64,000 nt of DNA from Symsagittifera roscoffensis (lineage: Eukaryota; Xenacoelomorpha; Acoela; Convolutidae), in NCBI RefSeq assembly GCF_963678635.1, contig NC_087065.1:9006267-9070266 (forward strand), written 5' to 3'. This document shows, piece by piece, positions 35,401 to 48,584 of this stretch (its first letter is position 1; each line of letters starts with the position of its first letter). A model generated the notes under the pieces. That model was not told where the DNA came from. It was given only the letters and a program-made list of their open reading frames with translations, and made no database searches. A program made the translations under genes and the position numbers.

Positions 35401-37098
35401 AGCTTGGTTTAGGGGACGGTGTATTCCAATTTAACACACGAGCTCTCAGGCACAAGAACATAGTCTTGAATAATTCGACTGCCTTCTATTCTCACTCTCA
35501 CGCTTTTTGTTGAAAAAAAATCTAATAAAATGTTCGAGACTAATTTTTTTTATTTTTAAAACAGTTAGAATTAATATTTTTTTACTCTATCTCTTCACAA
35601 GCTACGCTAAGTGCCAACTGATAGTTTTGCGTAAGGTACCGCATTAATCAGTGCATATAATTTTTCTCAGATTAATTTGGAAGAATTTGTTGTTCCGACT
35701 TTCGATACGAAAGTAACGGAATATTTGTGCTCGGGGTGGGTTTTTCTTTCTTTAGACAAATTTCGGCTTTTTAACTAGCCATTTCAAGTATCAGCGTAAT
35801 TGTTTCAATTTCCGCAACAAAAGTAATCTTTGTGCTTCTTCGGACAAACAGAATATTTTTTTCTTCAGAATTTCTACAAATTTCTACTTTTCAATTAGCC
35901 ATTTTTGACAGATTTTTTTTGTATCATTCAAAATGTATTGTTGTCTTGAGCTTAGATTAACAAGATATTTCACCTGTGATTATTTTTCATAGAGTAATGG
36001 GGGTTTACATATTGTCATTTTTGTCTAATTTAGAACAATTTTTTAATTTTTTTGCTATATTTATTTTTTTCATGTTATTACTAAAAAGGAACGTTTGCAA
36101 GAGAAGAAAGTTGTTTTTTCTTGGTCTTCATATCTTGTTCTCATCGAATTTTTTTAACGAAATTTTAAATACATCTAATTGCAGCTGAGCTAAAATAGCA
36201 GGACTTATATGAGAGATACAAAAGTCTTATCAAAAAAGGATATCTCCAACAGTTGGTGAAAAATTCTTGGAACTACTTGAATTTGGAGATCAATTAAATT
36301 TTATGAAAGCTTTTTTTAAAAATTTTGTAACAATTATACAATTACTTTTTCTTAATGTTTTGGGATAAATAGTTTGGTATTTTGCATTTTCTGCTTTTTT
36401 AAAATTTGCGATTAGCAGTTTCTCCTGTGCGTTGCATAATTCACTTATTTAATTTAATCTGGGTTTTATCCGGGTTTTCCTTTTGAGGAGATAGCGACAG
36501 AAAGTTAGTGATGTGTGGTTTTTAGCTTTAAACAAATTTTGACTTCTTAAACCGCCACTTTTGACGGGAGTTTTTTGTACAATTGAAAAAACCATCAACG
36601 TCCTGCGCGCATAACAAAAAAATTGCTACTTGCAACAACTTTAAAAAAATTATTAAGGCTGTTAAGTTGGCAGTTTAGCTAATTTGGGATAATGGAATTG
36701 CGCAAAAATGCTAAATATCAATAAGAGCTTGGTTTAGGGGACGGTGTATTCCAATTTAACACACGAGCTCTCAGGCACAAGAACATAGTCTTGAATAATT
36801 CGACTGCCTTCTATTCTCACTCTCACGCTTTTTGTTGAAAAAAATCTAATAAAATGTTCGAGAATAATTTTTTTTATTTTTAAAACAGTTAGAATTAATA
36901 TTTCTTTACTCTATTTCTTCACAAGCTACGCTAAGTGCCAACTGATAGTTTTGCGTAAGGTACCGCATTAATCAGTGCATATAATTTTTCTCAGATTAGT
37001 TTGGAAGAATTTATTGTTCCGACTTTCGATACGAAAGTAACGGAATATTTGTGCTCGGGGTGGGTTTTTTTTTTCTTCAGACAAATTTCGACTTTTTA
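32431..37098. repeat. Tandem array, one partial and three full ~1324-bp units (second array)
   Basis: The partial unit is 32431-33138, and full units start at 33139, 34463 and 35788. Compared with the first array there is one extra half unit. By shared variants the unit at 33139 resembles the third unit of the first array more than the first, while 34463 and 35788 match the second and third. The order is therefore not a simple copy. Confidence 0.88.
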
Positions 37099-37552
37099 AC
37101 TAGCCATTTTTGACGGAATTTTTTTTATATCATTCGAAAAGTATTGTTGTTCTGAGCTTAAATTTGAAAAGATATTTCACCTGTGATCATTTTTCGTAAA
37201 ATTACGGGGGTTTAAAGATTGGCATTTTGGCCAATCTGGGACAATTAACGCGCGATACATTTCGCGCTATTAACGCGTAAGCGGAGAGTTAATCCGTCTT
37301 AGAAATCGTTCCAAATTGGTTAAAAGAAGCTTATTTGCCATAATTGGTTTGTTACAAGGAGCAAAATCTATCCTTTTGTACTTAATATGTCGTGTAGGGG
37401 GATGATTTTCATTTAAAAATTTCAAATTTTAGAAAGAAAATGTTCATTTTATTTCAGTTCAATAAATTTTTTAAGTTATTACTGCTCCATAAACCTCCTT
37501 AAAAGGCAGTCGGAACATTCAGGGCTTCGCCTTGATCCAAAGAGTCTTGCTT
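37015..37552 (+). repeat. R1 repeat copy (duplicate of 27901-28437)
   Basis: Same element within the second 9.1 kb copy; a few single-base differences such as TTTCAGTTC for TTTCATTTC. Confidence 0.88.
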
Positions 37553-37592
37553 TACCATTTACGTTTAAGCGATTAAAATATATTGCGCGTTA

Positions 37593-38145
37593 TTGTTCCG
37601 GCTTTCGATACGAAAGTAACGGAATATTTGTGCTCGGGGTGGGTTTTTTTTTCTTCAGACAATCTTCGACTTTTTAACTAGCCATTTTTGACGGAATTTT
37701 TTTATATCATTCGAAAGGTATTGTTGTCCTGAGCTTAAATTTGAAACAAAATTTCACCTGTGATCATTTTTCGTAAATTTACGGGGGTTTAAAGATTGCC
37801 ATTTTGGCAAATTTGAGAGAATTAACGCGCGATATATTTCGCGCTAGTAACGCGTAAGCGGAGAGTTAATCCGTCTTAGCAATCGTTCCAAATTGGTTAA
37901 AAGAATTGGTTATTTGGCTTAATTGGTTATTTGGCATAATTGGTTTGTTACAAGGAGCGAAATCTATCCTTTTGTACTTAATATGTCGTGTAGGGGGATG
38001 ATTTTCTTTAAAAAAATTCAAATTTTAGAAAAAAAAATTTCATTTTGTTTTATTTCATTTAATTTCTTAAATGTTATTACTGCTCCATAAACATTAAAAG
38101 GCGGTCGGAACATTCAGGGTTTCGCCCCGATACGAGCAGTCATGT
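37593..38145 (+). repeat. R1 repeat copy (duplicate of 28479-29031)
   Basis: Same element within the second 9.1 kb copy. Confidence 0.88.
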
Positions 38146-38317
38146 TTATCTTAGCTCGAATTATAATCGTCAAAGTGGTCTTAAATAAAAACCGTTTTCA
38201 ATGTGTAAAATTCACATCAAATAAATTTTGAATATTTAGCTACAGGCAACAATATCCTTCAGTTGCTATAAAAATAGTCAAAATTGACTGAATAAAAACA
38301 ATCACCCCAATCAAATG

Positions 38318-38392
38318 CTGTGCGTCTATTGAATCAATATTCAAATCAATTAGAGTCTAATTGATTTGAATATTGCTTCAATAGACGCACAG
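38318..38392. repeat. Near-perfect 75-nt hairpin, second copy
   Basis: Identical to 29204-29278, 9114 bp away. Confidence 0.9.
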
Positions 38393-39710
38393 TGTGTACT
38401 TGACATAGCGTGTAGGTTGAAAATCTCTTAAATAATTTTTTAAAATATTTTAATGTCATCTTTGTTGATCAAAAACTAAATCATAAGAATTAATAGGCTG
38501 TCGGAACATTCAAGACGTAGCCTTGATACGAACAGTTTTGTTCATGCACCATTGCAGGAGAATCAATGCTGTTTTCTGAGCTTTTTTATGTTTTTTTTCT
38601 AATGACGGATTCAACAATCAATTGAAGCTATACACTGGTGTTGCAAATGAAATTGTTAGTTCGTTAACTTTGCTGAAACATTTCCGCAGTTCCGTAATGG
38701 CATATACAATAACCTCGATAAGCCGGTTTGCCCTCTTTCCAATATCATTTTTCAAAGCGCGAAACGATTTTTGTATTCATATATGCTTGCAAATTTTTGT
38801 TTATTTATGTATGCATGAAAACTTGTATGCATGCGAAAATAAAATATTTTTTGCAAAGTTTTTCAATTTTCCTGGAAGTTTTTTTGAAAAGCGATTATTT
38901 TTATTGCTTTTTTGCATTGCGTATGTTTCATTTTGGGCAATCAAATATTGATAAAAAATACCAACAAAGAAGTTAAGCCAAAATTTAGACGTTTGGTTTT
39001 TTCGATAAATATGTTTCTTTTTAAACAACTTATCATAGTTTAGGCTGATCATGCATATAATGAGCAGTATAATGTGCTATATTTTGTTTTGATGTATTCA
39101 GTGACGCAGGGGTTTAAAAAACAATGTTTTTTTTACTGTCTTTGGATACCAACACGACCCAATAAGTTTGGCAATAAAAATAAGTTAAGCTAAACATGTT
39201 TTTTCATGAAAATATTGGAATCATAAAATTTTGATATACGACATATACGAGTTTACAGAATGAGATCAACCCGATCTGTGTGCGTAAACTTCTAGTAAGT
39301 TTCCCGATTTGTGTGCGTTCACCATGGCGACGACTTTGTGTAATGATGCGCTCTCACTTGCCCTCTAGCTTCATAAGTCTACCCTGTTCTGGCCTAATTC
39401 GGCTGCAATAACCAAAAACAATAGCATGTAATTCTTAAACAGGGGCACAACAGCGGTTCGCCGTGATGAGCTGTACAGCTCTTTCCCCCGTGGATAAATT
39501 ATCTTAATCTTAATAGTAGTACCAAGTGAAAATTCTAGACGCAAAAACGGCCTTGGAGGCGCAAAAAAAAGCTTGGCGCTGAAATGTACATAATGGGGTG
39601 ATAATTTTATCATTAGACAATTGGGCTAAATTTGGGATACCTTTAGACAACAGACCTGTTAAAGCCCACTGATAGCTCCTGGGCACTTAATATTAGCAGA
39701 AGCCACCCAC

Positions 39711-39854
39711 CCTGGATATAGGTTGCAGAGTATGATGTGGTCATTGACTGCTCCCCTGCACTTGGTCTGGGCACAGCCCACCAACTCACTCTCCGCCCAT
39801 AGCACAGTGATCAGCTGACTCCATTCTTGGGTGCAGAACTCACCTCGCTCACAC
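39711..39854 (-). CDS. CAP-superfamily protein, exon C, copy 2
   Basis: Same sequence and same splice sites as 30597-30740. In transcription order it comes before exon B copy 1. Its 3' phase (2) does not match the 5' phase (1) of the B exons, so C copy 2 can be followed only by exon D, not by B copy 1, in a productive mRNA. Confidence 0.8.
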
Positions 39855-40315
39855 CTAAACAGATACCACAGTCATCCTAGGCTAGTAAAATTCATTGGAG
39901 ACGGATCTAGAACTTTTCGAAGGAGGGGGTAATTGTCAAAAAATTTCGATCATGTTGACAACTTTTTACTTATTATCAGGTTGATCAAACTGAGTTTCCG
40001 AGCATCCCAAAAACCTATGCAGACAATTCAGATTGTATAAATGCAAATTGGTCCGAATTTACAACAGTCGGTTATGTAAGCACATATAATGTAAAACGAG
40101 TTTGAAATGATTTCTTATAAGTGACTGAAAAACGGAAACCTAGTTGAAAAAATTTAACTTAAAGAAAAACATATAGGCTCAGTAGTGACTTTATATAATT
40201 GACATAATTTTTCAAAAGCCGTCCTTATCAAAAATGCCCATGCTCGCCAAGTCTTCGGCTTGTCCATATACTTCCAACATCTGATGATAGAAGCATTAAA
40301 TGGAAAACCACTTAC

Positions 40316-40418
40316 CCGCACTGCGAGAAATCGAAGGGGATGAGATCGTTCTGGTAAGAGAAGATGTACTCCACAAATTTGCCCAAATAGGTCTCTTGAG
40401 AGTCGACGTGGGTATTGT
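40316..40418 (-). CDS. CAP-superfamily protein, exon B, copy 2
   Basis: Same sequence and splice sites as 31202-31304. It is the first B exon met by transcription from exon A (phase 1 to phase 1), so B2-C2 or B2-C1 are equally good in frame as B1-C1. Confidence 0.8.
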
Positions 40419-40551
40419 CTATACAAAAAGTGGATCTTCTTAACAAACTCTTGCTTTTAAGAAAGGAAGGAGGATTCTTAAAAACTCACAAACTTAAGTT
40501 TTGGTGGAAAATAAAAATTCGCAACAACTAGAAAGCAACATATGTTACAGA

Positions 40552-40943
40552 CAGGGGTGGATTTTTTTTGGGGAAGGGCGGGGGGTAAGGGCGGACATCC
40601 TCTTCCCTCAGGGGTTCGTCCCCCTTCTTATACAATCCATTTTTAGGATTTAAGGACCAAAAAAAACAATGGTTTATTGGTAAAAATAAAAACAAGCGCT
40701 CGAAAAGAAACATGGTTTTTTCGTCAAAAATTTCCAAAAAGTGCCCAAAAACGGCGTTTTGACCTGTTTTTTTTTCAAAAAATTGCCTGCGGGGCAAAAA
40801 TGTTTATCGAAATACGGTCTTCTAGTGTTCTGGGGCCGCTCAAAAACTCAATTTGCTTGACATTATAATAAGAAATAGTTGATAAAACAATCAAACTTAT
40901 TTGTAAATACGCCCCCCTCGAGAAAATCCTAGATCCACTTTTG
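40552..40943. mobile_element. hAT-like MITE, second copy
   Basis: Duplicate of 31438-31829 with the same flanking GTTACAGA words, moved with the 9.1 kb segment rather than by its own transposition. Confidence 0.87.
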
Positions 40944-41852
40944 GTTACAGATAGTTTTATGAAGGTAATAACTGCCTTGTGTGGATAAAAATATGAAAAT
41001 AAATAGTTTTTCGACTAAGTTTTTTCAACAGATGCTTGATGCCGGGGGAGGGGGGAGTTGTTAAAAAAGTTGTTAGATGTTATTAAAAAAGTTGTTAGGA
41101 GTTGTTAAAAAGTTGTAAGAAAACGCGCCTTTTTTGGTCAAATATTTTTTTGGCTGGTTTTTTGTATTCATTGTCTTCGCCTTTCTATGGTGAATATATC
41201 CTCATTTTTTTTTGTTTTAATTAAAAAATTTGCCGGTAGTGCACAAATGTCTTCTCTTTAGACTAGGGTTTTTGCTTAGACACTTCTGAAAATCAATTTG
41301 ATCAAATTTATTTTGTAAAATTCTGCACCCTACCCCCTTTAGAAAATCTTAAATCCGCCTCTGACTACTTTAAATTATTATCTGATCAGCTGATTTGGTT
41401 TCTATGGATCCATGAAAATAACTGAAGACCGAGTTAGAAAAATAGTTTTTCTGAAAATTGTTGGGACCTTAATAATCAACCAACATATTACGATAATGAA
41501 GATCGCACCAAAAACACAAAAATACAAAGAAAAGTGTCAAAAAAATTAAGCATAGATCAAACTTTTCCCACTACTGTTTCCCATTACTGCCCTCTTAACC
41601 TGGCTCTCGGGATCTGGTTTTTGAACGGGTTCTTTCCTACCTATCAAAGTTTACACATAAAAATTTGAGCTGGACGTTTTTGTTTCCGTTATTTTCCATG
41701 CTACAGTCACGGGACATAAAATTTGCAACTTTTGGATACAGGCGATAAAATGAACAAAATTTTTCACGTTTGTGCTCTTTTCTCTACGCCACTTAGAGAT
41801 TCACGGTTGAAATTTTGACGTTGATGGATAAAACTATTTTAAACAATAAACA

Positions 41853-42388
41853 ATACTGCTCGTATCAGGGCGAAGACCTGAATGTTCCGACTGCCTGTTA
41901 ACATTTATGGAGCAGTAATAACATAAATATCACGCACAAACTGAATTTATAAAATAAAATTTAAAAAAAGTTCTAAAATTTGAAATTTTTTCTTTGAAAA
42001 CCATCCCCCTACACGCCATATAAAGTACAAAAGAATAGATTACGCTCCTTGTAACAAACCAATCAGGGAAAATAAGCTTCCTTGAACCAAGTTGGAACGA
42101 TTTCTAAGACGAATTAAATCTCCGCTTACGCGTTAATAGCGCGGAAATATCGCGCGGTAATTGTCCCAACTTGGCCTAATTGGCAATCTTTAAACCCTCA
42201 TAACTTTACGAAAAAAGATCACAGTTGAAATATCTTTTCAAATTTAAGCTCAGGACAACAATACCTTTCGAAGAATTTTTTAAAAATTCCGTCAAAAATG
42301 GCTAATTAAAAAGTCGAAATATGTCTGAAGAAAAAAAAACCCACCCGAGCACAAATATTCCGTTACTTTTGTTAAGAAAGTCGGAACA
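41853..42388 (-). repeat. R1 repeat, minus orientation
   Basis: It starts ACTGCTCGTATCAGGGCGAA and ends AAGAAAGTCGGAACA, with the central CpG-rich block in between. It faces the plus-strand copy at 42779, so the two form a large inverted pair separated by about 390 bp. Confidence 0.88.
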
Positions 42389-42778
42389 AAAATCTTAAAA
42401 TAATGTTTTCAAGGCGCTGTTTGGCGCTTTAATCACAGGGCGTCAGAGAGGTGTTATTAGTGCCTAAGAGTACCCGTAAACAGCAGAAGCAGTCTGAAAT
42501 GTTGGAATCGACATTTTTCGTTGGAAATCCAAGGATCTCAGCTAGGCTCTAGAATTGCATTTGTTTTTTAACATTTGCAAGAGTAAAACTCAAACTGATG
42601 CGTGCCGCATCAAGCCGAGTTTTTATTTTGTTTATTTTGTGGCGGAACGCATGAAAGTAGCTACACCTCCAAGGCTGCCATATGAGAGTTCGAAATGAAA
42701 TACTGCTAAAAATGAATAGTAATATCAAATTTAGACAGCGCCGTTTTCAGTCTTTTTAGTCTCTATAGCGCTTTCTTA

Positions 42779-43310
42779 TTGTTCCGACTTTCGGTACGAA
42801 AGTAACGGAATATTTGTGCTCGGGGTGGGTTTTTTTTTCTTCAGACAAATTTCGACTTTTTAACTAGCCATTTTTGACGGAATTTTTTTTATATCATTCA
42901 AAAGGTATTGTTGTACTGAGCTCAAATTTGAAAAAATATTTCACCTGTGATCACTTTTCGTAAAGTTACGGGGGTTTAAAGATTGCCATTTTGGCCAATT
43001 TGGGACAATTAACGCGCGATATAATTCGCGCTATTAACGCGTAAGCGGAGATTTATTCCGTCTTAGAAATTGTTCCAAATTGGTTGAAAGAAGCCTATTT
43101 GTCATAATTGGTTTGCTACAAGGAGCAAATTAGATTCTTTGTACTGTATATGGCGTGTGGGGGGATGGTTTTCATTAAAAAAATTTAGAATAAATTTTTT
43201 TCATTTTTTTTTAAAATTTCACTTAATTTTTGTAATTTTATCACTGCTCCATAAACCTTAAAAGGCAGTTGGAACATTCATGGCTTCGCCCTGATACGAG
43301 CAGTCTTGTT
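42779..43310 (+). repeat. R1 repeat, plus orientation
   Basis: Full-length, from TTGTTCCGACTTTCGGTACG to GATACGAGCAGTCTTGTT. Confidence 0.88.
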
Positions 43311-43892
43311 AATCATTTGAAGGCAAATGACTAGATTATACAACAAAATCAGTCCTAAACAAAATTAATGTTTTACTAAGAATATCCGATATGTTAAACA
43401 TGCAATAAACCGCTTCAAAAGGGTAAGCCTCCGTCATTAATCAAAACTAGGGCAAAGATCTGATTTCTACCGTTCGCTTCAGAGAAGCTGTGTTAGTTGA
43501 TTGATGAGTGTTTACAGCGTTTGCGCCAACGTTTTGCGATCCGCGCCCACCGGCAATTTAAATCGAGTATCGTAAAATCTAAAGTTGAACTATGCCTTGC
43601 GTTTGAAGATTTTGAGTCATATTATTAGGTAATTGTTTTATAAGTTGGGATGTTTGACATAGCGGATATTTGACATATCGAACGTTTGCCCTAGACCCAA
43701 AAGCTTCACATTCTTTACGAGATGTCTATTTAAAAAAATACAACCTGCTCGTGAATTTTTGAGGCCTGACAAATAAAATTTGGAGATCAAATAATCGAAA
43801 ATATTTCTTTTTGAGAACAAAAAAAGGGGACTGGATAGGCCCACAATTTTGTGTCTGTATGCTCCTGGATTCCAGAGACAAGTCTTCAAGCA

Positions 43893-44843
43893 CCCGGGTT
43901 GACCTCCATACACCGAAAATGCATATCTTGCAATTCCATACACCGAAAATGTTTATCATGCAATTTCATACATCAAATGTATGGAAAAATGCTACTCATA
44001 CAATTTTCATACAATTTCAGAAAATCATTGAAAAAGGATTCGAACTAGTTTCTGCGGCTATTTGAACCAAAAAAAACATTAAAATAGTCTGGTGATGAAA
44101 AAAAACGATGTTTCTTTTTTTTTGAAAAAAATGGTTATCATACAATTCCCATATATGAAAATTGTATGACTAGCATTTTTTGATTTTTGATTGAGCCAGC
44201 AAGTAAAATTGAAATTGCCCCAAATTTTTTTTTTAACCGCAAATCGAATTTTTACTCAAACAAACACTTTCCAAAAAAAATGTTGCATGCAAATTTTTTT
44301 TGTTTTGCATAACGTAGTCTTGGATACACAAAATTTGGATTTTTTCCGTTTCTCTGGAAAATTTTTTTTCGAAATGGCTAAAAACTCCTATTTCTTTGTA
44401 TGGCATGTTTATATATGCCTTGATCATTGTCTGATAATTTGAAAATTCTATTTTTAAAAATAACCATCTTTCAAAGTTTTTGCCAAAAATTAAAAATTTG
44501 ATGCTTTCAGTATATCATTTGTGCAAATAACTCTTTACCACTACAGTCGTTTCAAATGCATTGTAAATGCCAGACGATAAACCCTTTGGTGACTCTAGTT
44601 TGGATTGAACCATGGGTCTAGTCACTTGTGTTGGGTCACGAAAACAACCCAAAAATTTTGAGAAACAAATATTTTAAAAAAAATCAAACTTTGATTTATG
44701 AAAAAATTCTCATCCCACAACTTCCAAATATGAAAAAAAGCGTATCTTAGAGTTTTCTGAACATTTTCTGTATCTATGGAATTGTACGAAAGTGTAAGAT
44801 AAGCTTTTTTTCGTATATGAAAATTGTAGGATAAGCATTTTTA
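43893..44843. mobile_element. Element with CCCGGGTTGACC terminus, right end lost
   Basis: It starts CCCGGGTTGACCTCCATACA. The interior repeats words like 'caattccatacaccgaaaatg' and 'tatcatacaattt' in both orientations. It resembles 48585-49337 in order and wording, and it stops at 'ataagcattttt' where that copy goes on to its inverted terminus. Confidence 0.6.
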
Positions 44844-47472
44844 AACTTTGTCGGACATGTTAAAACTTTGTCGGATCAAAGGAAATGAAAGAACAAAAAA
44901 GAACAAAGGGAGCGTCCTTGTTGCGAAATCCGCTTACAATTCACAAAATGCACAGTTTGGCTTCGTAATGTTGCGTGCAAATAATTGAATTCATTTTTTG
45001 AATAAATAAATTTGAAAATTTTTTCGAATATATTTATTTTTTGATTTATGATTTTATTTTCTGTTGTATGCAGAAAACTTTATTCAATTGTACTCAATTT
45101 AATTCTACAAACTAAATTGATTATCTAGGCTTTTGAATTTATAGGCTTTTGTTTAGAATACAGACTACAAAAAAATCAAAAAACAACGCAATTGGAAAAA
45201 AAAGAGCTTTTTTGTAGTTTTTTAAATTAATATGTCGGAACGTTTTGTGCTACTTACATGGTAACCGGCTATCATTTTAATGCTTTGGAAATTTTTGTTG
45301 TTTTGAAACCAATTCAGTAAATTTCAGCAAACTATTTGAGAGGTTTTTAACATGTTCAGCATTACAGCATCGCAGAAAAATTTTTAATCAATAGGTTCGC
45401 TTTTTTGTGGACTTCCAACAGATATTATTGGACAATGAGTCAATGAGTTTAAAATACAACTTTTCTTAGCCGTCAATTTTGGTCAAACATAGCTTTTTGA
45501 CAAAAATAAATGATCCACTTTAATTTCAATTAATATGATAGTTGAGAAATCATGATATGTTCTTATCATTTGTTTTTATAAACGAAAAAATCATGTATGT
45601 TTTAATGCAGTTACATCACACTCATATGTGAACAATAAAACATCTTTTGATTAAAGTTCTTCGAAAATAAAAACTTCCAAGGTTCCGCCTTTTTTCCGCG
45701 TAAATATGCCACCTTCTACCAAATTAGGCTATTTTAGCATCATCCCGTCGAAATTTATTGCATCTGGTGATAAGGTATCTCTTTAATTCGACACATCTTT
45801 TTGTTAGTTTTCTTGTAACTTTTATCCTTCTTTTTCCATCCATCGGTGGCTAGTCTCAGTAATATTATGTGATGCTTTTGATGCTGCCCTCAAACGGATA
45901 AGGTCAAACCCAACTCCAGTCCTTATCCCGGCTTTATCTGGCATAAGATTGTTCATGTGTCACTTAGTGAAAGGTTAATTGAGGCAGGAAAAAAGAGACC
46001 CGATACGACATTGGTCTAAACCAAACAAGAGTATAAAAAGAAGAGTAACTTGAAAAAAAATCAGGCAAATTTGGAAAATAACTTTGGAGAAGGAATAAAT
46101 TAGATTGTAGATTTAAAGTTTTCCTACTTGTGCAGCGGCCCTAGGTCCCTCTAGCCTCTGAGGGGAACGAATTCAATTAGCCCCAGGATTAGCCCCCAAT
46201 TCAACCCGCCCTTCAATTACTCCATATATTCCAATTTGATCACACTGTTTCAATTGCTGTGTGTCAGTCAAACAAAACGGACGAAAAAGAAGACTGATTA
46301 GACGAAAGTAGTTGAAGCCGAACTGCTTAAAGTTCTTGTTTAAACCGAATTAGGCGTTGATTTTTTTTGAAAAATCGGAAAGAAACTTTGTTGAAAGCAA
46401 AAATAGTTTCCCCATAGCAAGATCAATTACATTTTTAATATAATCGATTAACTAAATGAGAAAAGAATGCTAAAAAATTTGAAAAGTCATAATGGTATGG
46501 AAATATCTATCTGTAGAATAGTATGACTAAAAGACACCTAATTTGATACGACTTGGTAGGTGTTGTGTTCTCAGAATATCAAAAGAGATAAGATTTGATC
46601 TGGTAGGTTTTAGACGAGATTATACTTGAGTATTATCTTCAAAATCCACCTAAAGTCTGTCTGAGTTTTTGAAGTTTAAATATCAAATTTGCTGCTTCAA
46701 ATTACTTTTTTTCAGATTTTTGTTCAGCTTCTTAAATTTATAAATGGAATATCCTGCAATTTTGAAAAGTTCGATTTTTGTTCTTTCCTTAAGCATGTAC
46801 AGAATTAATAAAAAAACGGGTTTAAATTTTTTTCACGCCATCCCAAAAAGCATTTTTTTCACCCCATTTTTTTTACCCCCGCATCTTTTTCACCCCATCC
46901 CAAAAATCTGAGAGTATCTTAAATCTCGCCGTGGAAGAGAGCCCGAATGACATGGGAACCAATAATCTGTAAAGACCAAACCAAGCCAAAAATTCCAACA
47001 TCTGAAAAATATTTGACATTAGTTAGAAAATCTTAGTAATTTTGATTGATGTATTTTTATGTGCATTCGAAGTTGAAAGAGAATAATTGAACACTCCAAA
47101 CAGCAAGATTTCTCTAGATGAGGGCTTGGTCTACAATGATAAACGGCCATGATAAACTATGATAAACTAGTCCCTTGACAAAACTACGTCTAGAGCTCCC
47201 AAATTAATAATTAATAGAAAATTTAACATTCAAGACTATGTCCAAGTATATTTTCAACCACAATTTGTGTGTTTTTAGAGCAAATCACTGAAGAAACTAA
47301 GAAACTTCCTCCTTTGCCATCAAAAATAGGGAAAATTCAAACATTTTATCAATTTTGATTTTGAAACCGCATTGATGGATTCTAAACAAAAAAAAACAGG
47401 TTAAAATAAGCAGATGTTTCGTATATTAATTCTACAATTTGGATAAACAAGGAATTTAAACAACTAATCATC

Positions 47473-48003
47473 AACAAGACTGCTCGTATCAGCGCAAGGC
47501 CCTGAATGTTCCGACTTTCAAGGTCTATGGAGCAATAAAAACATGAAAATTAAATGTAAGAAAAAAACATAAATATTTTTAATTTGAGATTTTTGCAAAA
47601 ATCAACCCCACACGCCACATTAAGTTCAAAGTGATAAATTTTGCTCCTAGTAACAAATCAATTATGGCAAATAAGCTTCCTTCAACCAATTTGGAACGAT
47701 TTCTAAGACGGATTAAACCTCCGCTACCCGTTAGTAGCGCGAAATGTATAAATGTATCACGCGTTAATTGTCCCAAATTGGCCACAAAGGCAATCTTTAA
47801 ACCCACATGAGTTTAAACCCACATACGAAAAATGATCACAGGTAAAGTATCTTTTCACATTTAAGCTCAGAACAACAAAACCTTTTGAATGATTAAAAAA
47901 ATCACGTCAAAAATGGCTAGTTAGAAAGTCGAAATTTGTCTGAAGAAAAATGACCCACCCCAAGCACAAACATTTCGTTACTTTCGTTGCGAAAGTCGGA
48001 ACA
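47473..48003 (-). repeat. R1 repeat, minus orientation
   Basis: Starts AACAAGACTGCTCGTATCAG, ends CGTTGCGAAAGTCGGAACA. Confidence 0.87.
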
Positions 48004-48584
48004 TTAGCAAATATTATTGTTGGAATTTGAGAAGTGTAGGAAAAAACGTTGCCAGGTAGCTTGGTTTTAATTCGGAACAATTTTGTACCAGGGGTAGCAA
48101 CTCGTGTTACGCTGTCAAATCATAGATAAAAGAGCACTAGGATAGTGAGTAGCATTTTTTGCATTGCAACATCAAATCTTAAATCAAAATTTACTTCCAG
48201 AAAATGGTCTGAAAATTATCTGAATGTTGCGACTGCCATTGAAAACGACTTCAATAGTTTTTGATACAAAAAACATTTTGAAAAACTATAGTTCTTAGGA
48301 CTGTCAATTCTAAAAATTTAGTGTTGATTTTGAGTATCATAGAAAAATCATAGCACAACCGCTTATAAATGTGTAGAATCCAAGTTTGATTCTCACTCCA
48401 CGCACTTTTTTGGAAATTGGTCTGATTGAAAAAGCCATCCCAAGCATGTATACTGCTCATTTTCGTGGAAAATTGGATTGAAAGGTACGAGCTGCGAATA
48501 CTGATTTCACAAAAAGGCCTTGCTTTGACTTTTGGCTCGCGTCAAACTGAGCAAAAGCCTAGTTCCCCAAAAAAATTTAAAAAA

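Larger units (their letters stand above)
32431..41547. repeat. Second copy of a ~9.1 kb tandem duplication
   Basis: Everything from about 24026 to 32433 recurs at an offset of exactly 9114 bp (33140 to 41547), including exons B and C, the hairpin, R1 copies and MITEs, with roughly 15-25 single differences seen in about 8.4 kb. At 32421-32433 the first copy reads TGTCAAAAAAATT and jumps into the middle of a 1.32 kb unit (TTGCGATTAGCAG). The second copy reads the same word at 41535-41547 and continues into unique DNA (AAGCATAGATC). The shared AAATT suggests joining at microhomology. Either a very young duplication or a false duplication from assembly of two haplotypes. Confidence 0.9.

Noticed and set aside
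24026-41547. CRISPR-like array
   Set aside because: Units are 1.3 kb and 9.1 kb with no short repeat-spacer structure, and the DNA is eukaryotic.
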